A stretch of 64,000 nucleotides of DNA from Cymodocea nodosa (Eukaryota > Streptophyta > Magnoliopsida > Alismatales > Cymodoceaceae), in the NCBI GenBank assembly GCA_036874045.1, contig CM072341.1:9312501-9376500 (forward strand), written 5' to 3'. Under the pieces are notes generated by a model. The model saw only the letters and a list, made by a program, of their open reading frames with translations. It was not told the DNA's origin and ran no database searches. Both the position numbers and the translations under genes were made by a program. This document shows, piece after piece, positions 1 to 11,085 of this stretch; position 1 is the stretch's first letter; every line of letters starts with the position of its first letter.

Positions 1-151
1 TTGTACTGAAAAGTGATTGTAAATTCTTTCTTTAAATCAATAAAGATTAGAATTTTATTTGTGAGTGTTTTGTGATCTTGTTTTATCTGTTGGAAATTTT
101 AACTTCTAAAGACACAATTTACTCCCCCTCTTGTGATACTACAATCCTACA
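1..151 (+). mobile_element. 3' end of a Copia-type LTR, truncated by the window
   Basis: The segment ends in the plant Copia LTR signature of a CCCCCTCTTGTG-like run followed by a terminal CCTACA. It resembles the end of the solo LTR at 447-1500, including the GTGAGTGTTTTG and TTGTTTTATCT blocks about 90 bases before the end. Only the last 151 bases are inside the window, and no coding sequence follows. It is probably a member of the same family. Confidence 0.5.
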
Positions 152-360
152 ACTATTGACATTTTATCTTATTGCATTTCAAGTAACCATACTATCCTCA
201 AAAATTAGCATCAACTAGTTATAAATGGGACATAGTTTTCCTTTGAATTCCTTACATTCTAGATATGACAAAAAAAAAAGATTGATACAAACACATGGAT
301 TTGGTTCATCCCATTCACTTACTATATTAGAAATCACAAAATAACCTAATATGACTATTA

Positions 361-1575
361 ATGTATATCATGTACTTCTCCTATATGCTAATAAGTCTTT
401 GTGCAAACACATAACAAATGCTACTCAAATTTGGCTAGTATATCATTGTTAGGATTTTTTTTTTGATGATGAATATTTTATTAAAGTCTATAAATAAGTA
501 TAAGTATATTAGTCGCATAGTTAAATGTTAACGTATTTTAAAAAGTCATACAATTATAAGTTAATGTTTCTAGTTTGTCAAAGAGTTAAGTTATCTACAC
601 ATATGTTTTTAATATTTTAAGTTTTCACATGTTTTTCATGTCATTCAGTAAAGAAAAGTTGAAGAGTTAGATAACTATTCGAGTTTTTATGCATAGATAG
701 ATAATTGTTTGAGTTTTATAAAGTGACTAACAAAAAGTTAAGTTTGTTTGTTTCAATCATGTGTTTTGCAAGTGAAAAACTCGAAGAGTTACAAATAAGT
801 GTTCAAGCTTTTACAGGTCTTAAAGGATAAGTATTCAACTAAAGTGGTGATTTAGAAGATATATTCTACAACTCTCTAAAAATAAGACTTTCAATTGTTC
901 TACAATTGGAGATCATGGAAATTCAAAAATATAGTGGAGATAGTGGAAATTCAAAAGAAAATGGAGAATGTGGATAATTTAAATTTGAAATTAACACGTA
1001 AGATAATGAATTATGGATTAATTAGATGAACATGATGAATATAAAATCACAGTTCTACTACTATAAATAAAAGGTATGAGCTACACTTTATTTATCCCAA
1101 AATTGTATCTCAAAATTGTATCCCAAAATTGAATCTCAAACAAAATTTGAGAAAGAACTACTATGAAGGAAGTCTCAAAGATTCGAAGAAGGAAGTAAAG
1201 AGATATAGAAGTTGAGTAAATTTCTAGAAGAATGAGAAAGATACATGCCAAAGCTCAAGTTTGAATATATAATTCAATCAATGTTAGAATATAATAGATT
1301 TTATTTTATTGAATTGTAACTCAGAAATTGTATCAAAATTAACAAGTAGGGAATTGTACTGTAAACATTTGTAAATTCTTAATTTATGAATAAAAAGTTT
1401 AGAATTACAAATAGTGAGTGTTTTGTACTCTTGTTTTATCTATTAGATTGTTAAAATTTAAAGACACAATTCAACTCTCCTCTTGTGATACTATGGTCTA
1501 ATAATTATGTAGTTCTCTTATTTGCTAGTAAGTCTTTGTGCAAACATGTAGCATATGCCTACTCAAATTTGGCTA
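361..1575. repeat. Direct duplication flanking a solo LTR
   Basis: About 75 bases at 361-437 recur at about 1505-1572. Both contain the string AAGTCTTTGTGCAAACA and end in CAAATTTGGCTAG, with scattered differences. A shorter third echo lies at 1617-1645. The copies bracket the LTR at 447-1500 and are far too long to be target-site duplications, so the element probably landed between pre-existing tandem repeats. Confidence 0.55.
447..1500 (+). mobile_element. Solo LTR, Copia-type
   Basis: The segment begins TGTTAGGATTTTT followed by TGATGATGA, which is typical of the start of large plant Copia LTRs. It has a TATA box (TATAAATA) at 1062-1069 and ends in the CTCCTCTTGTGATAC signature. No gag or pol remnant adjoins either side, so it reads as a solo LTR left by recombination. 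The right end is uncertain by a few bases and no clear target-site duplication was found. Confidence 0.5.
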
Positions 1576-3858
1576 GAAATTATTGAATTATATAAATTAG
1601 TGAGAATCAAATGCTTGTAAGTCTTTGTACTTCTCCTATACCTAAGGTTAACTTCAGTCTATAATGTTATTAATGTTTAAGTAATGATTGATGAAATTTC
1701 TAAGTAATGCTACAATTAAAATGCTAGCTCTTGGCTTATTTTGGTGAAATTTATAACTAATAACGAATTTGATCATATCCTTTGTTTCATGTTGCAAGTT
1801 TGATCTCCATTCACGTTTATTCACACAATTAATATAAATTATGTAAATGAATAGACCTACTTGTCATCTCATGTCATGTCATGTACTAAATACATCATGT
1901 AGACGTAACGCATACATAGAAAATATGAATACAACATGATTAAATATGTGTAAATATGAACATCACACATTATTATTGTATTTGCATGTTTAGTTGATGA
2001 CACATACACAGAAAATGTCTAACCTATCATTTTATCGTGACTATTTTTTAAATTTAATAACCATTATTATGGTAGCATACAACAGTAGTGCATTTGTAAA
2101 GTAACCATGTTTATGATGTAGATTACATAATCCATACTTGAATAAACTTGAATAGCAGACTTACTAATATAAGCATACTCATCTCACTCTTATATCTATG
2201 ATGTGAAGGAATAAGCTCTCTAGATTTGATTATTAGATGATTACATCTATGAGTAAAGATTTAAATCGGAATACAAACAGAGAAGCTATTAAAGATTTAG
2301 ATCGGCGAGGGTTACGTCATGAGTTAAATCTCACCAAAGCTAAAGAAGAATAGACTCCATCAAACAAAGTTGTTAAACGAAGAAGCTATTAAACAAAGAA
2401 GAACAAACTCCATTAAAATCTCACCAAAGCTATAAAAGTTTGAGCTTCTATGGTGTACCAGAGTAGGTGGTGGTAGCGAGGGTTGTGTGAGAGCTTCTGT
2501 GGTTGCAGCGAGGGTTGCGTCGCGAGGAGGTTGCTACATCATGAAGCTTCTGTTGACGGTTGAGCCTTTAGTGAGTAAGCATGAAGAGGCTGCTATGCTG
2601 AGTGGGAGATGTTGATGGCGCTTTCAAAATACAGATGAGCATCTACAACACTTTCGAAAGAGGGTTGCATGGAGCTGTTGTCAACAGTCAAACCGGTGAG
2701 CAAGCATGAGGAGAGGTGTTAAGGTGATGCCTGTGTCGATGGCACTTTTGGAAGAGGGTTCAAACAATGTTTGTATTGAGGACGAAAATTTCGGAAGGGG
2801 AGAGGTGAAAAAGGGTTTAGGGGAAAGTAAGTTTATTTTTTTATATAAGTGGAATGTAACACTTTCATTTCCATCTTTAGAATCCTGCACTAATGCCTCA
2901 GTATCAGAATCTACATTCTTTCTTTTCTGACCTGTAGATTTCGATCAGCATTAACCCCCTCTTAAGGTCATCCAACTCTAGCGCTCAGGAAAGAAATCCT
3001 TGATCATGTCTTACAGGGTCGTGGAACTCAATCACAACTGTGCTATCGCCCACTACTTATTTTAGAAAAAAATTCTAACGATCAACGCCACCACTTGAGC
3101 ATACTTAGCTCCCTTGCTTGTTTTCACTTGGCTCTTCCGACATTTGGCATTTTGATCATAGAAGACGCAATAATATTTACTTAATATATTCCCATGCACT
3201 CAAACTTAGAGGTCAGACAATTCCTTAGGTCAAGGAGTCTTTTGATCAGACAATACACAAGCCAGCAAAATTTTTACGTTTACCAGGAACATACAAGATT
3301 GCGTGCGTTGTATCGTTGCAATTTTTAAAAAGGAAGGAGAAAATTATAAATAAATGGTATTATTCGTAAAGGATTAACTAGTTTCAGTTATTTTCTTTCA
3401 TTTTTTGTTTAATGATCAGATATTTATTTCAATAATGGTTTAATTATCCTAAAGATCTGGCAGCTCCGCACAATCCACCAGATTCCGCGGCCGTCACCAT
3501 TATGCAAGATCCCGCCGTCGTCGTCGTCTTCTCAGTTCCAATCCCTGCCATGTCCGTCGATCATCATACCCCCTTGTGGTCCGTGTAAGAACCTTCAACC
3601 TCTAGAAGAGAAAGTAGGAAGGAAGAATCACCCCACCAGCATGCAGCCCGCACAGACCAAGCAAGAACAAAACGAACAGATAATAAATTTCTTAAAACGA
3701 TGCCACTGAATTTTACACATATGATATACCCAACTACAATGAATGCATTCCAACCCAGTACCGTCTTGCGCCACTACAGTGCACAACCACCATCGACGTG
3801 CTTGGCCGGAGGAGACGCCAGCACACCATCAGAGCTTCTTGGGCAGTTAAACTATAGT
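1576..3858. other. AT-rich intergenic DNA and 3' flank of proline dehydrogenase
   Basis: No gene is supported here. Open frames at 2681-2930 on both strands are short, overlap each other and resemble nothing known. A more GC-rich patch at about 3470-3600 contains a short GTC repeat and could be exonic or regulatory, but nothing decides this. The 3' untranslated region of the minus-strand proline dehydrogenase must lie in the upper part; I see no convincing polyadenylation signal close to the stop codon. Confidence 0.5.
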
Positions 3859-6417
3859 TTAATCTCCGATTGCTGCCACTTTCAGCCTCCTTCTTAACTC
3901 CCGCCTGCATTCATTCAGAAATTGATAAACACATCATCAGAATACTCTACAAGCGAGTGCAAATGTACAAGGAAATGTGAGATCGAGCAAGAAGAGCGGC
4001 AGCAGTACCACATGAGTTGACGATCAAAGATGGAAGCAGACAACACACCCCTGTTCTCCTCCGCTCGTCTGAGAAGGTATGGGATGATTTTGTCCACAGG
4101 TCCGAAGGCCAAATACTTGCTCACGTTGAACCCTGCGTTCCTCAAAGCGAACGTCAAGCCTTCAGCCATTCCTTTCAGCTGCGCAAACTGCAACTTCCTA
4201 TCACCTTTCAAGATCCCCAGCTCCTCCGCCTTCGCCGCTACTACCTTCCCTGTAAAATAAAAACGACAGCCATGAAAATATTTTCGATTACCCGGCAGAC
4301 ACCAAAATCAAATTCAATATCTAAACAAAAAACGCCTATATTGCGCATGTATACCTGATTCGATGTTGTGGGTTGCAAGAACGACGGATCCAGATCGTTG
4401 GGCAATTTTCTCGAGCATTAAGGACGCACACCGATTGTAGCACGAATGTGTAGCACGAATGCTGGGATGAATGGGAGACGTTGCATCCAAAGAGGAGGCC
4501 AACTTCGTTTCCCTGGACATGTACGCCCCTCTCACTAGCTTGAATCCGACGGGAACCTCCTGTTTCTCAGCTGCACTGGTTGCCAACTCCAACCTCTCCA
4601 TCGAGTCCCTGAGGTAAGCCTGCACTGTTCCGTAAACGATGGGCTCCTCGTTCTTCTTGTTGAACTGAATCATGGCGGCGTAGGTCATGTAGTCTATCGC
4701 TGGCTGCACGGACGTGTACTCGGCATCGACGAGGATAGGGAGGCCGTAGTCCGCACATCTCTGGCAGAGAGCAGAGAGCCTTGCCTGGGCCAAATGTAGA
4801 TCACGTTCTTCGGACGGAGAGAGCGAGGCGGGTGCGGACGGAGTGTGGTAGAAAGGACTGGCGTCGGAGAGGACGGGGAAGGATGGGAGCTTCCAAGGGA
4901 GCTTGACAGAGGACGGGTGCTGCTCTTGCCAACGGAGCAGGTCGCTCACACGTTCCAGCAAGGATATCGGACAGATGGCCGTGATCTTCACGCAGGCAAA
5001 GCTGACCTGTCGCAAAAAACCAAATAATAAAATGCACACATCAAAATCTAGAAAGGCCTGACAGGCTGTCACACAGGAAAACCGTAAGTGAAGCGATCTT
5101 CTCTCTGATCTACAGCATTTCATCCATATCCTAGCCACAGGTTTACATCAACAACAGAACGCCGATTGTCGGTTCGTCCTATGTCTCCCTCCCTTCTGGA
5201 ACCCTAACCATTTCCATCAACAAAGGACTAGAAAGAATGATCGTGTGATGATCAACGACCCCGGGCCTAAGCCGATGGCCGACCATGTCTCTTTTACCAC
5301 GCAAATACTACTACAACCACTACAAAAGTATGTCTTATTTTGAGTACGGTGGATCCATAGTCGACAGCATCGACGGAGACGGTGAAAGTAGACAAAAAAA
5401 TTACCGAAATAAAAATACGTTGAAAAAACCACGACCGACAACGACACTAGTATTATTGCATGAAAACAACGCTAGAGGATAGCAGAGTCTTTTCTTTTTT
5501 CATGCAATGAAGCCTGCCATGGAATTAGATCTTGAATCAAACAAAAACACAACAAATACCAAAAATCTTTTCTAAAAAAAAGAGAAAAAACCACGGCCGC
5601 ACAAACCTACGGACACGGTTGCCTTTGTCTAAGTGAGAAAGATTCCATGGAAACAAGAATCCAAAACGAGAAAAAACTTTTTTGTGGTCGAAGAGAATCG
5701 AAGTCACAAACGGAACGGAATCTCTAAGATTCTGCTCATATTAAAATATTCCAGAAATGGAATCTGAATCTCAAGAAGTACGTGAGCCTTCTGAGACCCA
5801 AACAAAATAATGATAAGAAGAAAAAAAATTGACATTACGGAAGCAATAAAAAAGGTAAGCAAAATAATTAAATGAAAACGCACCGAAGAATCTGGAAGAG
5901 TCCTCGTCATGTTCACGGTGCCCAGGAACTGCTTGAGATTTGCGTCGCACGCCTCGTTCCCATCGGCGTCCTCCAGCCCGTAGTCCAGGATCCCCCTCAG
6001 CCCGTCCTCCCACAGCCCCTCCATCGTCCTCGCCGCCTCCGCGAGGTCCGTCCCGGCGCAGAAGTGTGCGTATACCGTCTCCTTCACCACCTTCAGAACC
6101 GCCCTTCTGACGACGTTGTCCGTCTCCATCAGCCGTGACCGCATCACGGCGATCCCGGCGTGGATGGCGGGGTCGAAGGCCATGAGGTAGAGGTTGGCGA
6201 CGTTGAAAACGAGCGAGCGGGTGGGGACCGTTGAGAACAGCTTGGAGGTGTCATCCAGGGAGAGGGTGGAGGGGGCAAGTTCTTCTTCTGTTGGTAGTAC
6301 GGTTGTCGTGGCCGCCAGAGGCGGTGGTGGGGAAGTGATGGTTTGGGTCGACAGGGATCGAAGGTGTCGCGGGGAGAAGAAGGGGCTGGTTCTGTTCACA
6401 ACTGCCCTCACTCCCAT
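3859..6417 (-). CDS. ProDH: Proline dehydrogenase, mitochondrial, four exons, intact
   Basis: FAD enzyme that oxidises proline to pyrroline-5-carboxylate, the first step of proline breakdown, at the mitochondrial inner membrane. Exons in transcript order are 6417-5884, 5006-4355, 4249-4009 and 3904-3859; they keep one frame and give 490 residues, close to Arabidopsis ProDH1 (499, from memory). All three introns have GT and AG ends (877, 105 and 104 bp). The N-terminus (MGVRAVVNRTSPFF onwards) is rich in Arg and Ser and poor in acidic residues, as in a mitochondrial presequence. Family motifs seen are KITAICPISLL from residue 185, the DAE motif at 272-274, QPAIDYM at 279-285, FKLVRGAYM at 333-341, VLATHN at 387-392 and PYLLRRAEENR at 452-462, where R456, R457 and E460 correspond to substrate-binding residues of bacterial PutA. 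Exon 4 codes for only 15 complete codons including the stop and restores the family ending RELRRRLKVAA. The start is the first ATG after the TATA box in this frame. Confidence 0.95.
5007..5883 (-). other. Intron 1 of proline dehydrogenase
   Basis: 877 bp between donor GTGCGT (5883-5878) and an acceptor ending GCGACAG (5007 side). It is AT-rich at its 5' end. No gene, repeat or transposon was recognised inside it; short open frames here are incidental. Confidence 0.85.
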
Positions 6418-6542
6418 ATCCTACTGTTATCTCCTCTCTCGTTCTCTCCCTTCCTATCTCTCTCTCGATCTTCCTCCCTATCCCTCTCGATCTCCTGTTT
6501 TTTCCTTTCTCTCGCCGGGAGGAGGGTAGGGGATTGAAGGGA

Positions 6543-6550
6543 TATTTATA
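6543..6550 (-). promoter_or_regulatory. TATA box of proline dehydrogenase
   Basis: On the minus strand the sequence reads TATAAATA, 126 bases upstream of the start codon. It is followed by a purine-rich leader (GGAAGATCGAGAGAG-like), the usual spacing and composition for a plant core promoter and 5' untranslated region. Transcription would be expected to start near 6515. The ACTCAT element known from Arabidopsis ProDH1 was not found between the TATA box and about 6760. Confidence 0.6.
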
Positions 6551-6703
6551 GGGAAAATTGGAGAAGTTTTGCGTGTTACGTCTCTGAAGTTTTCCATATA
6601 TTACGCATTGATCCTGATCCATCAGTCAGCCTTGGAGAGCTCAAATAAAGGACACAAGTTATCAACGATGAATACTCTGAAGATCACGATGAATGCGTTC
6701 TCA

Positions 6704-6710
6704 TGACGTG
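6704..6710 (-). promoter_or_regulatory. Possible bZIP site upstream of proline dehydrogenase
   Basis: The minus strand reads CACGTCA, an ACGT-core motif about 155 bases upstream of the TATA box. Group C and S1 bZIP factors are known to control ProDH in Arabidopsis, so the position is plausible. A 7-base match is weak evidence on its own. Confidence 0.3.
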
Positions 6711-7025
6711 TACAACGTACGGAATGCACAAATTAGATATCGTGCATCGATTTCTTAAATTATATATTTGAAAAAATCAAACTATGAAAAAATTGGTTTG
6801 ATGGTTGGACCCTCAATTGAAAATTGTACAACGTCGTCGACTAGTTCTCCATCATTATGTTCCTTAATAGGACGAAATTTCGTATGAAATGGTGTTTCCC
6901 ACTGTGTTCAAATCCAACCATTACGACGTAGAAAAATGATGAGACGGACTATTACTTGCAACCGTGTTTAATAAGATATACGTAGAGATGTTTTTATTTT
7001 ATTATCTATTTATCCATAAGTTAAT
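6711..7025. other. Intergenic DNA upstream of proline dehydrogenase
   Basis: AT-rich sequence between the proline dehydrogenase promoter and the Copia remnant that starts at 7026. No gene, repeat or RNA was recognised. Confidence 0.5.
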
Positions 7026-8191
7026 TGTTAGGAATTCGCAAGCGATTAACCTAACTCAAACAACTGTAGAGAAACAAAAGCTACCGAATACACAGAAAAA
7101 CAGAGGTGGTGGAATGAAAATGTACTAATACTTGCATTAGGGCATAAGCATTTATAAACTTCCAGAGACAAATCCAGAACATTCAGTTACAATAATAAGA
7201 TTTGAACCATCTAGAAAGAAAATTACAAAGCACACCCTCACAAAGATAGAAAATATGAAGGACAAGAGATAAACTTCTTTTAAATCTCTGTAAAGAAAGA
7301 CATTGATAATATCAAGTTGATGCAAACTCCATTTAGCTGCAACAATAAGAGCAATTCTTAAGGTGGCCATTTTGATAACAGGGGCAAAAATTTCACAATA
7401 GTCTATCCTCCCCTCCTTTGACTATGGGTTATTAGAGAAATATAAAAACTATGGACTAATCTCTTCATTTTTTCCAGATAATCCATGAGATTCATTTTCA
7501 ACCATGACGAAGACACAAGAGAAAGCACATAGATGCTACCAAGAAAGAAGTTAAAAATCAAACAAACATGCAAGATAACCGGGTATGATACAACATGATG
7601 TAAACACATGTTATTGTAAGAAGGGATACTAAAAGCATAGAAAGAAAAACATACTGTAACATGAATATTAAGTTGTATTTGATATAGATCTAAGGTAACA
7701 AAAAACAATAAGTTCAAGATCATGCAAATCTAGAGCAAATATAGTGAGCATGCAAGATATTTTCTTCACAAGAAAGAAAGAAAGAGAGAAAGAAAGGGAG
7801 AGAAAGGATCACCAATGACGTAGAAGAAAACAACAAGATTTGAGAAAAAGCGTAAGAAAGCAATCAAGCAAAAATCTCCCAATGTGTAAGAAAATTGATC
7901 ACCTTCAAGTTTGATTTGTTTTGATACCATGTTGAAAATTTGCAAACATTTAACCTAAGGAGTCGTAAACAATACATAAAGAGACAAAAGAAATCAAACA
8001 CAAAGAAACACAAAGGTGGTGGAATGAAAATGCGTTAATACTTGCATTAGGGCATTGAGTGTATGTAAACCTCTAGTAACAAATCTGAAATGTTTATTTA
8101 CAATGGTAAGATTTGAGTCGTTCAAAAAGAAAATTAACAAGCACACCCTCACAAAGACAAAAAATATAAATAAGGACAAGAGAAAATCATG
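7026..8191 (-). mobile_element. Small broken Copia retrotransposon
   Basis: Two similar stretches, 7026-7270 and 7930-8191, face the same way. They share GGTGGTGGAATGAAAATG and AAGCACACCCTCACAAAG and act as the two LTRs of a minus-strand element. Next to the 5' LTR the minus strand reads TGGTATCA (7923-7930), matching the initiator-Met tRNA primer site. Between them, around 7290-7380, the minus strand encodes a Copia reverse transcriptase stretch (WSLHQLDIINVFLYRDLKEV). Only about 1.2 kb remains, so the copy is strongly shortened and old. Confidence 0.65.
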
Positions 8192-8360
8192 ATTAGTCTA
8201 TTAAACTTGTGGCCATAGGTTAACCTACTAACTTATTAGTATTATCCATTTATTTACTTATAAGTTTGTAATAGGTAAGTGTATATCCATTCTGTATGCA
8301 TATCATTTATAACCTTACTAAAAGTTATCAACTTAGCATAGGATCTAATTTGATGTCAAG

Positions 8361-8404
8361 CAATAATAATAATAATAATAATTATTATTATTATTATTAT
8401 TATT
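8361..8404. repeat. AAT/ATT palindromic microsatellite
   Basis: Seven AAT units run directly into seven ATT units, giving an almost perfect inverted repeat with arms of about 21 bases and no spacer. Such sequences can extrude cruciforms and change length quickly. Confidence 0.9.
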
Positions 8405-8989
8405 AAAAATAGAAAGTAAGTAATAAGGGTAGATAGTTTAATTGATATTTTATTCTATTATCTATAAAGGAACATACTTTCATAATGGTAATCTTATTGT
8501 TTAAACTTGAATAATCTATGTTTCATTCACATAAGGTAAAAATCAGAATACACAAAATATTTCATAAACATAATACATTCTTTTTGTCATCGTCGTCATC
8601 ATCATCATCTTCTTCTTCTTCTTCTTTTTTGTCCCTCCTTCTCCTCCTCCTCTCTTCAACTCACAAGTTTAACTAATTATGTTCTAATTCTAGATAAACA
8701 TAAAGCAAATTCTTTAAATAAAATATCAATGAATCCATAACTTTTCTCTTGACTTAATATGCACACAAAAAATATATAAATAATTTTTTTTATTTTTTTA
8801 CATTTCCTATATAACATTTTTTCACACACACACATATATATACAATGTTGCTTCAAAGAAGGGTACCTTACCTTTATTTTTTATAATAGTAGACCTTACG
8901 ATTATCTAAAGCAAGGAAGTGTAAGTGGAAGTGGGGACTACGTTGAGATGACAAAACTTAAATTTGCTTAGTTTGGACTTAAGATTTCT
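8405..8989. other. AT-rich spacer with a pyrimidine-rich tract
   Basis: Nothing coding is visible. A tract of CAT, CTT and CCT triplets lies at about 8579-8657, with a short CA/TA dinucleotide stretch near 8824-8842. Both look like ordinary simple-sequence DNA. Confidence 0.5.
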
Positions 8990-9640
8990 TTACTGACAAA
9001 TGACTAAAAGATGAAGTATATTATCACATTATTGATGTACTTCTTATTTGTTGGAAAACGACTACTGGTTTCCGTATTCCAAAGTAAAACGCAATTTTCC
9101 CCTATGGATGGATCACTGATGACCTCACGGTTCCTTAATTAATTTGATCGTCAAATGTAAATAGTCAGGAGTTTTTCTCTTCCTCATTGTAATTTCATTC
9201 AATTCCCTAGTGAAGGAAAGGTAGTGCAGCAGAAATTACCACTGGTTGTCCACTAATCTCCTTGGTAGTTCGCTCGTCAATTCAACTTCCTTCTAAAGCA
9301 AGTATAGTATCACACTATTGATGTATTTCTTATTTGTTGGAAACGACTATTGGTTTCCATACTCCCAAGTAAAATGCAATTTCTACTATGGATGGATCAT
9401 TGATGACCTCACGATTCCCCAATTAACTTCGTCATCATATGTGAATAGTCCCAATGGAGAATCTTCCACAAAGATGTTAGAGTTCTTTTATAGTGATAAT
9501 GATAATTTGAAGTAAACATCTCTTTCTTTGTTATCGTGTAGAAGAGTGCATGCATGGATTCTTTTTTTATTATCTGGAAATTGCAAACACACTATTTATT
9601 TCTAGTAATGGTAGTGGCTCACATTCAAAAGAAATGAAAG
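8990..9640 (+). repeat. Inverted repeat pair 1, left copy
   Basis: This segment matches 12185-12905 in reverse complement, for example TACACGATA.CAAAGAAAGAG and CAATAGTGTGATACTATACTT in the right copy. Inside it, about 150 bases are tandemly repeated at 9018-9170 and 9300-9450, each with TATTGATGTA.TTCTTATTTG and ATGGATGGATCA.TGATGACC. The weak open frame at 9318-9515 falls in the second unit and has no recognised similarity. The nature of the repeat family is unknown. Confidence 0.7.
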
Positions 9641-9809
9641 CAGTGAATGGAATAAAAGACTGTTAAATGATGTCTTCTTGATAAGGAAGCGAATATGTAT
9701 TCTTTATTATATTTGTAATCTGCAATGTTAACTGTCTCAACCCAAACATATTTTGATAGTTCATTTGCACTGAACATTACTTTAGCTATTCAACCAGATG
9801 TTCTTGAAT

Positions 9810-11085
9810 CAAGGTCTTCAAGTCCTGCATTGAGGTAAAGCTTGAAACTATATTTTATTAAGTTGAAAATATAGCAGAACAAATTATTACAGAGTATTTC
9901 CTGAAGTTACATGCATTCCAAGTCCTAGGCAATAATTCCAAGTAGATGCAGATTTCACGTACGGTGGCGTGTGTTAGAGTTTGTGCAAGGATAGAGTTGC
10001 ACCGACAGGAGCTATTACTTTCTATTGCACCGAAAGTGATGTATGCTGGAGTCTCATACGAGCGAAGAGCAGTAACAACCAGATTGAAGGAGAAAGAAAG
10101 GTGGGAAAAGTGGAGGAAAACTGAGAAATATATAAAATATTTAATCGAAAGGTAAATTGTAAAGGATACAACACTTTTGTCCTATATATATGGTTGCAGA
10201 AAGATTCTTCTAATACGGAAAATCAACCATTTTTTTAAATTTCTTTCTATGTTCAACTATGTTTATGTGACATTTTCTTGTTAATATCAATTTAAAGTGA
10301 AATTTTGTTGCAAATTTTCTTATTGAATGTAAAAAATTACGACGTTAGCGTCCATCACTCCGCTGGAGATTTACAATAATTCCATTAATAAAAAAATAAT
10401 ACTTATAATTTTCATTAATACTTGAATTCGAATACTATTAAACGTAATAATTAATGTTATTATCAAATAAAGCACCCAACTCAGGACGACGGAAGGAGAG
10501 AAATGGGATTCGATACGAGAGGAGTTAGGGTTCCTCGGTCATGCCAACCTGTTCCGTGCCTTAGAATATTCTACGATAAATGCTCGGAACTCAACGTCTG
10601 GCTGCATATATCTTTTCAACCGTTTGAAGCGACCATATCTGGAGGTTTCTACGAAGAGAACTGCAAATTAAGGCGATTATATTGACTGCTTGATTACGAG
10701 GAGACCAAGATAAGAATGCGTGTTACACTTGCACGTAGATGAAGGAATTTATTGGATATCAATGCTTTATCTTGCAGAATTAATAATCAGGTTTTTTTTT
10801 AATACCCTACGAGGGCGTGATATACGTACTCTATTCCGGATGTGTGTATAATAAAATGACAGACGAAACGAATAGAAAAGGAAAAGTTTAATTAATTAAT
10901 TATATTGGTGAAGCACGGGGGGGTAGGTGGACCTCGCTGAGTCATGGCCACGCCCGCCCCCAGTCATCGCCCACTAATCGTGACAAGAGGCATCCATCAC
11001 TCCGTCGTTGCAGATCTCCCCCGCTCACGTCCACGTTTCACACCCCAGACCCCGCTGGCACAACCCAGTTCCTTGGAAGCCAGTG
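9810..11085 (+). repeat. Inverted repeat pair 2, left arm
   Basis: About 1.3 kb that matches 14275-15485 in reverse complement along its whole length. Shared strings include GCAGATTTCACGTACGGT, GAAGAGCAGTAACAAC, TCGATACGAGAGGAGTTAGG and TCCCCCGCTCACGTCCACGT (with small differences). The end at 10900-11085 is GC-rich with ACGT cores. Divergence is moderate, with many single differences and small indels, so the duplication is not recent. Confidence 0.8.
10489..10685 (+). pseudogene. Short open frame of unknown function, left arm
   Basis: One frame encodes TEGEKWDSIREELGFLGHAN followed by LFRALEYS and stops at 10671. A neighbouring frame ends FYEENCKLRRLY at 10685. The right-arm copy (14637-14885, minus) has both matching parts in a single frame, so this copy looks frame-shifted. 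I do not recognise the protein. It may be a broken exon duplicated with the arm. Confidence 0.4.

Noticed and set aside
2681-2930. Overlapping open frames on both strands
   Set aside because: Short, mutually overlapping, low-complexity ends and no recognisable similarity.
4017-5482. Several plus-strand and out-of-frame open frames across proline dehydrogenase
   Set aside because: They are shadows of the GC-rich minus-strand exons or lie in intron 1.
8361-8404. Transcription terminator hairpin
   Set aside because: The palindrome is a pure AAT/ATT microsatellite, and such terminators are not relevant to this type of genome.
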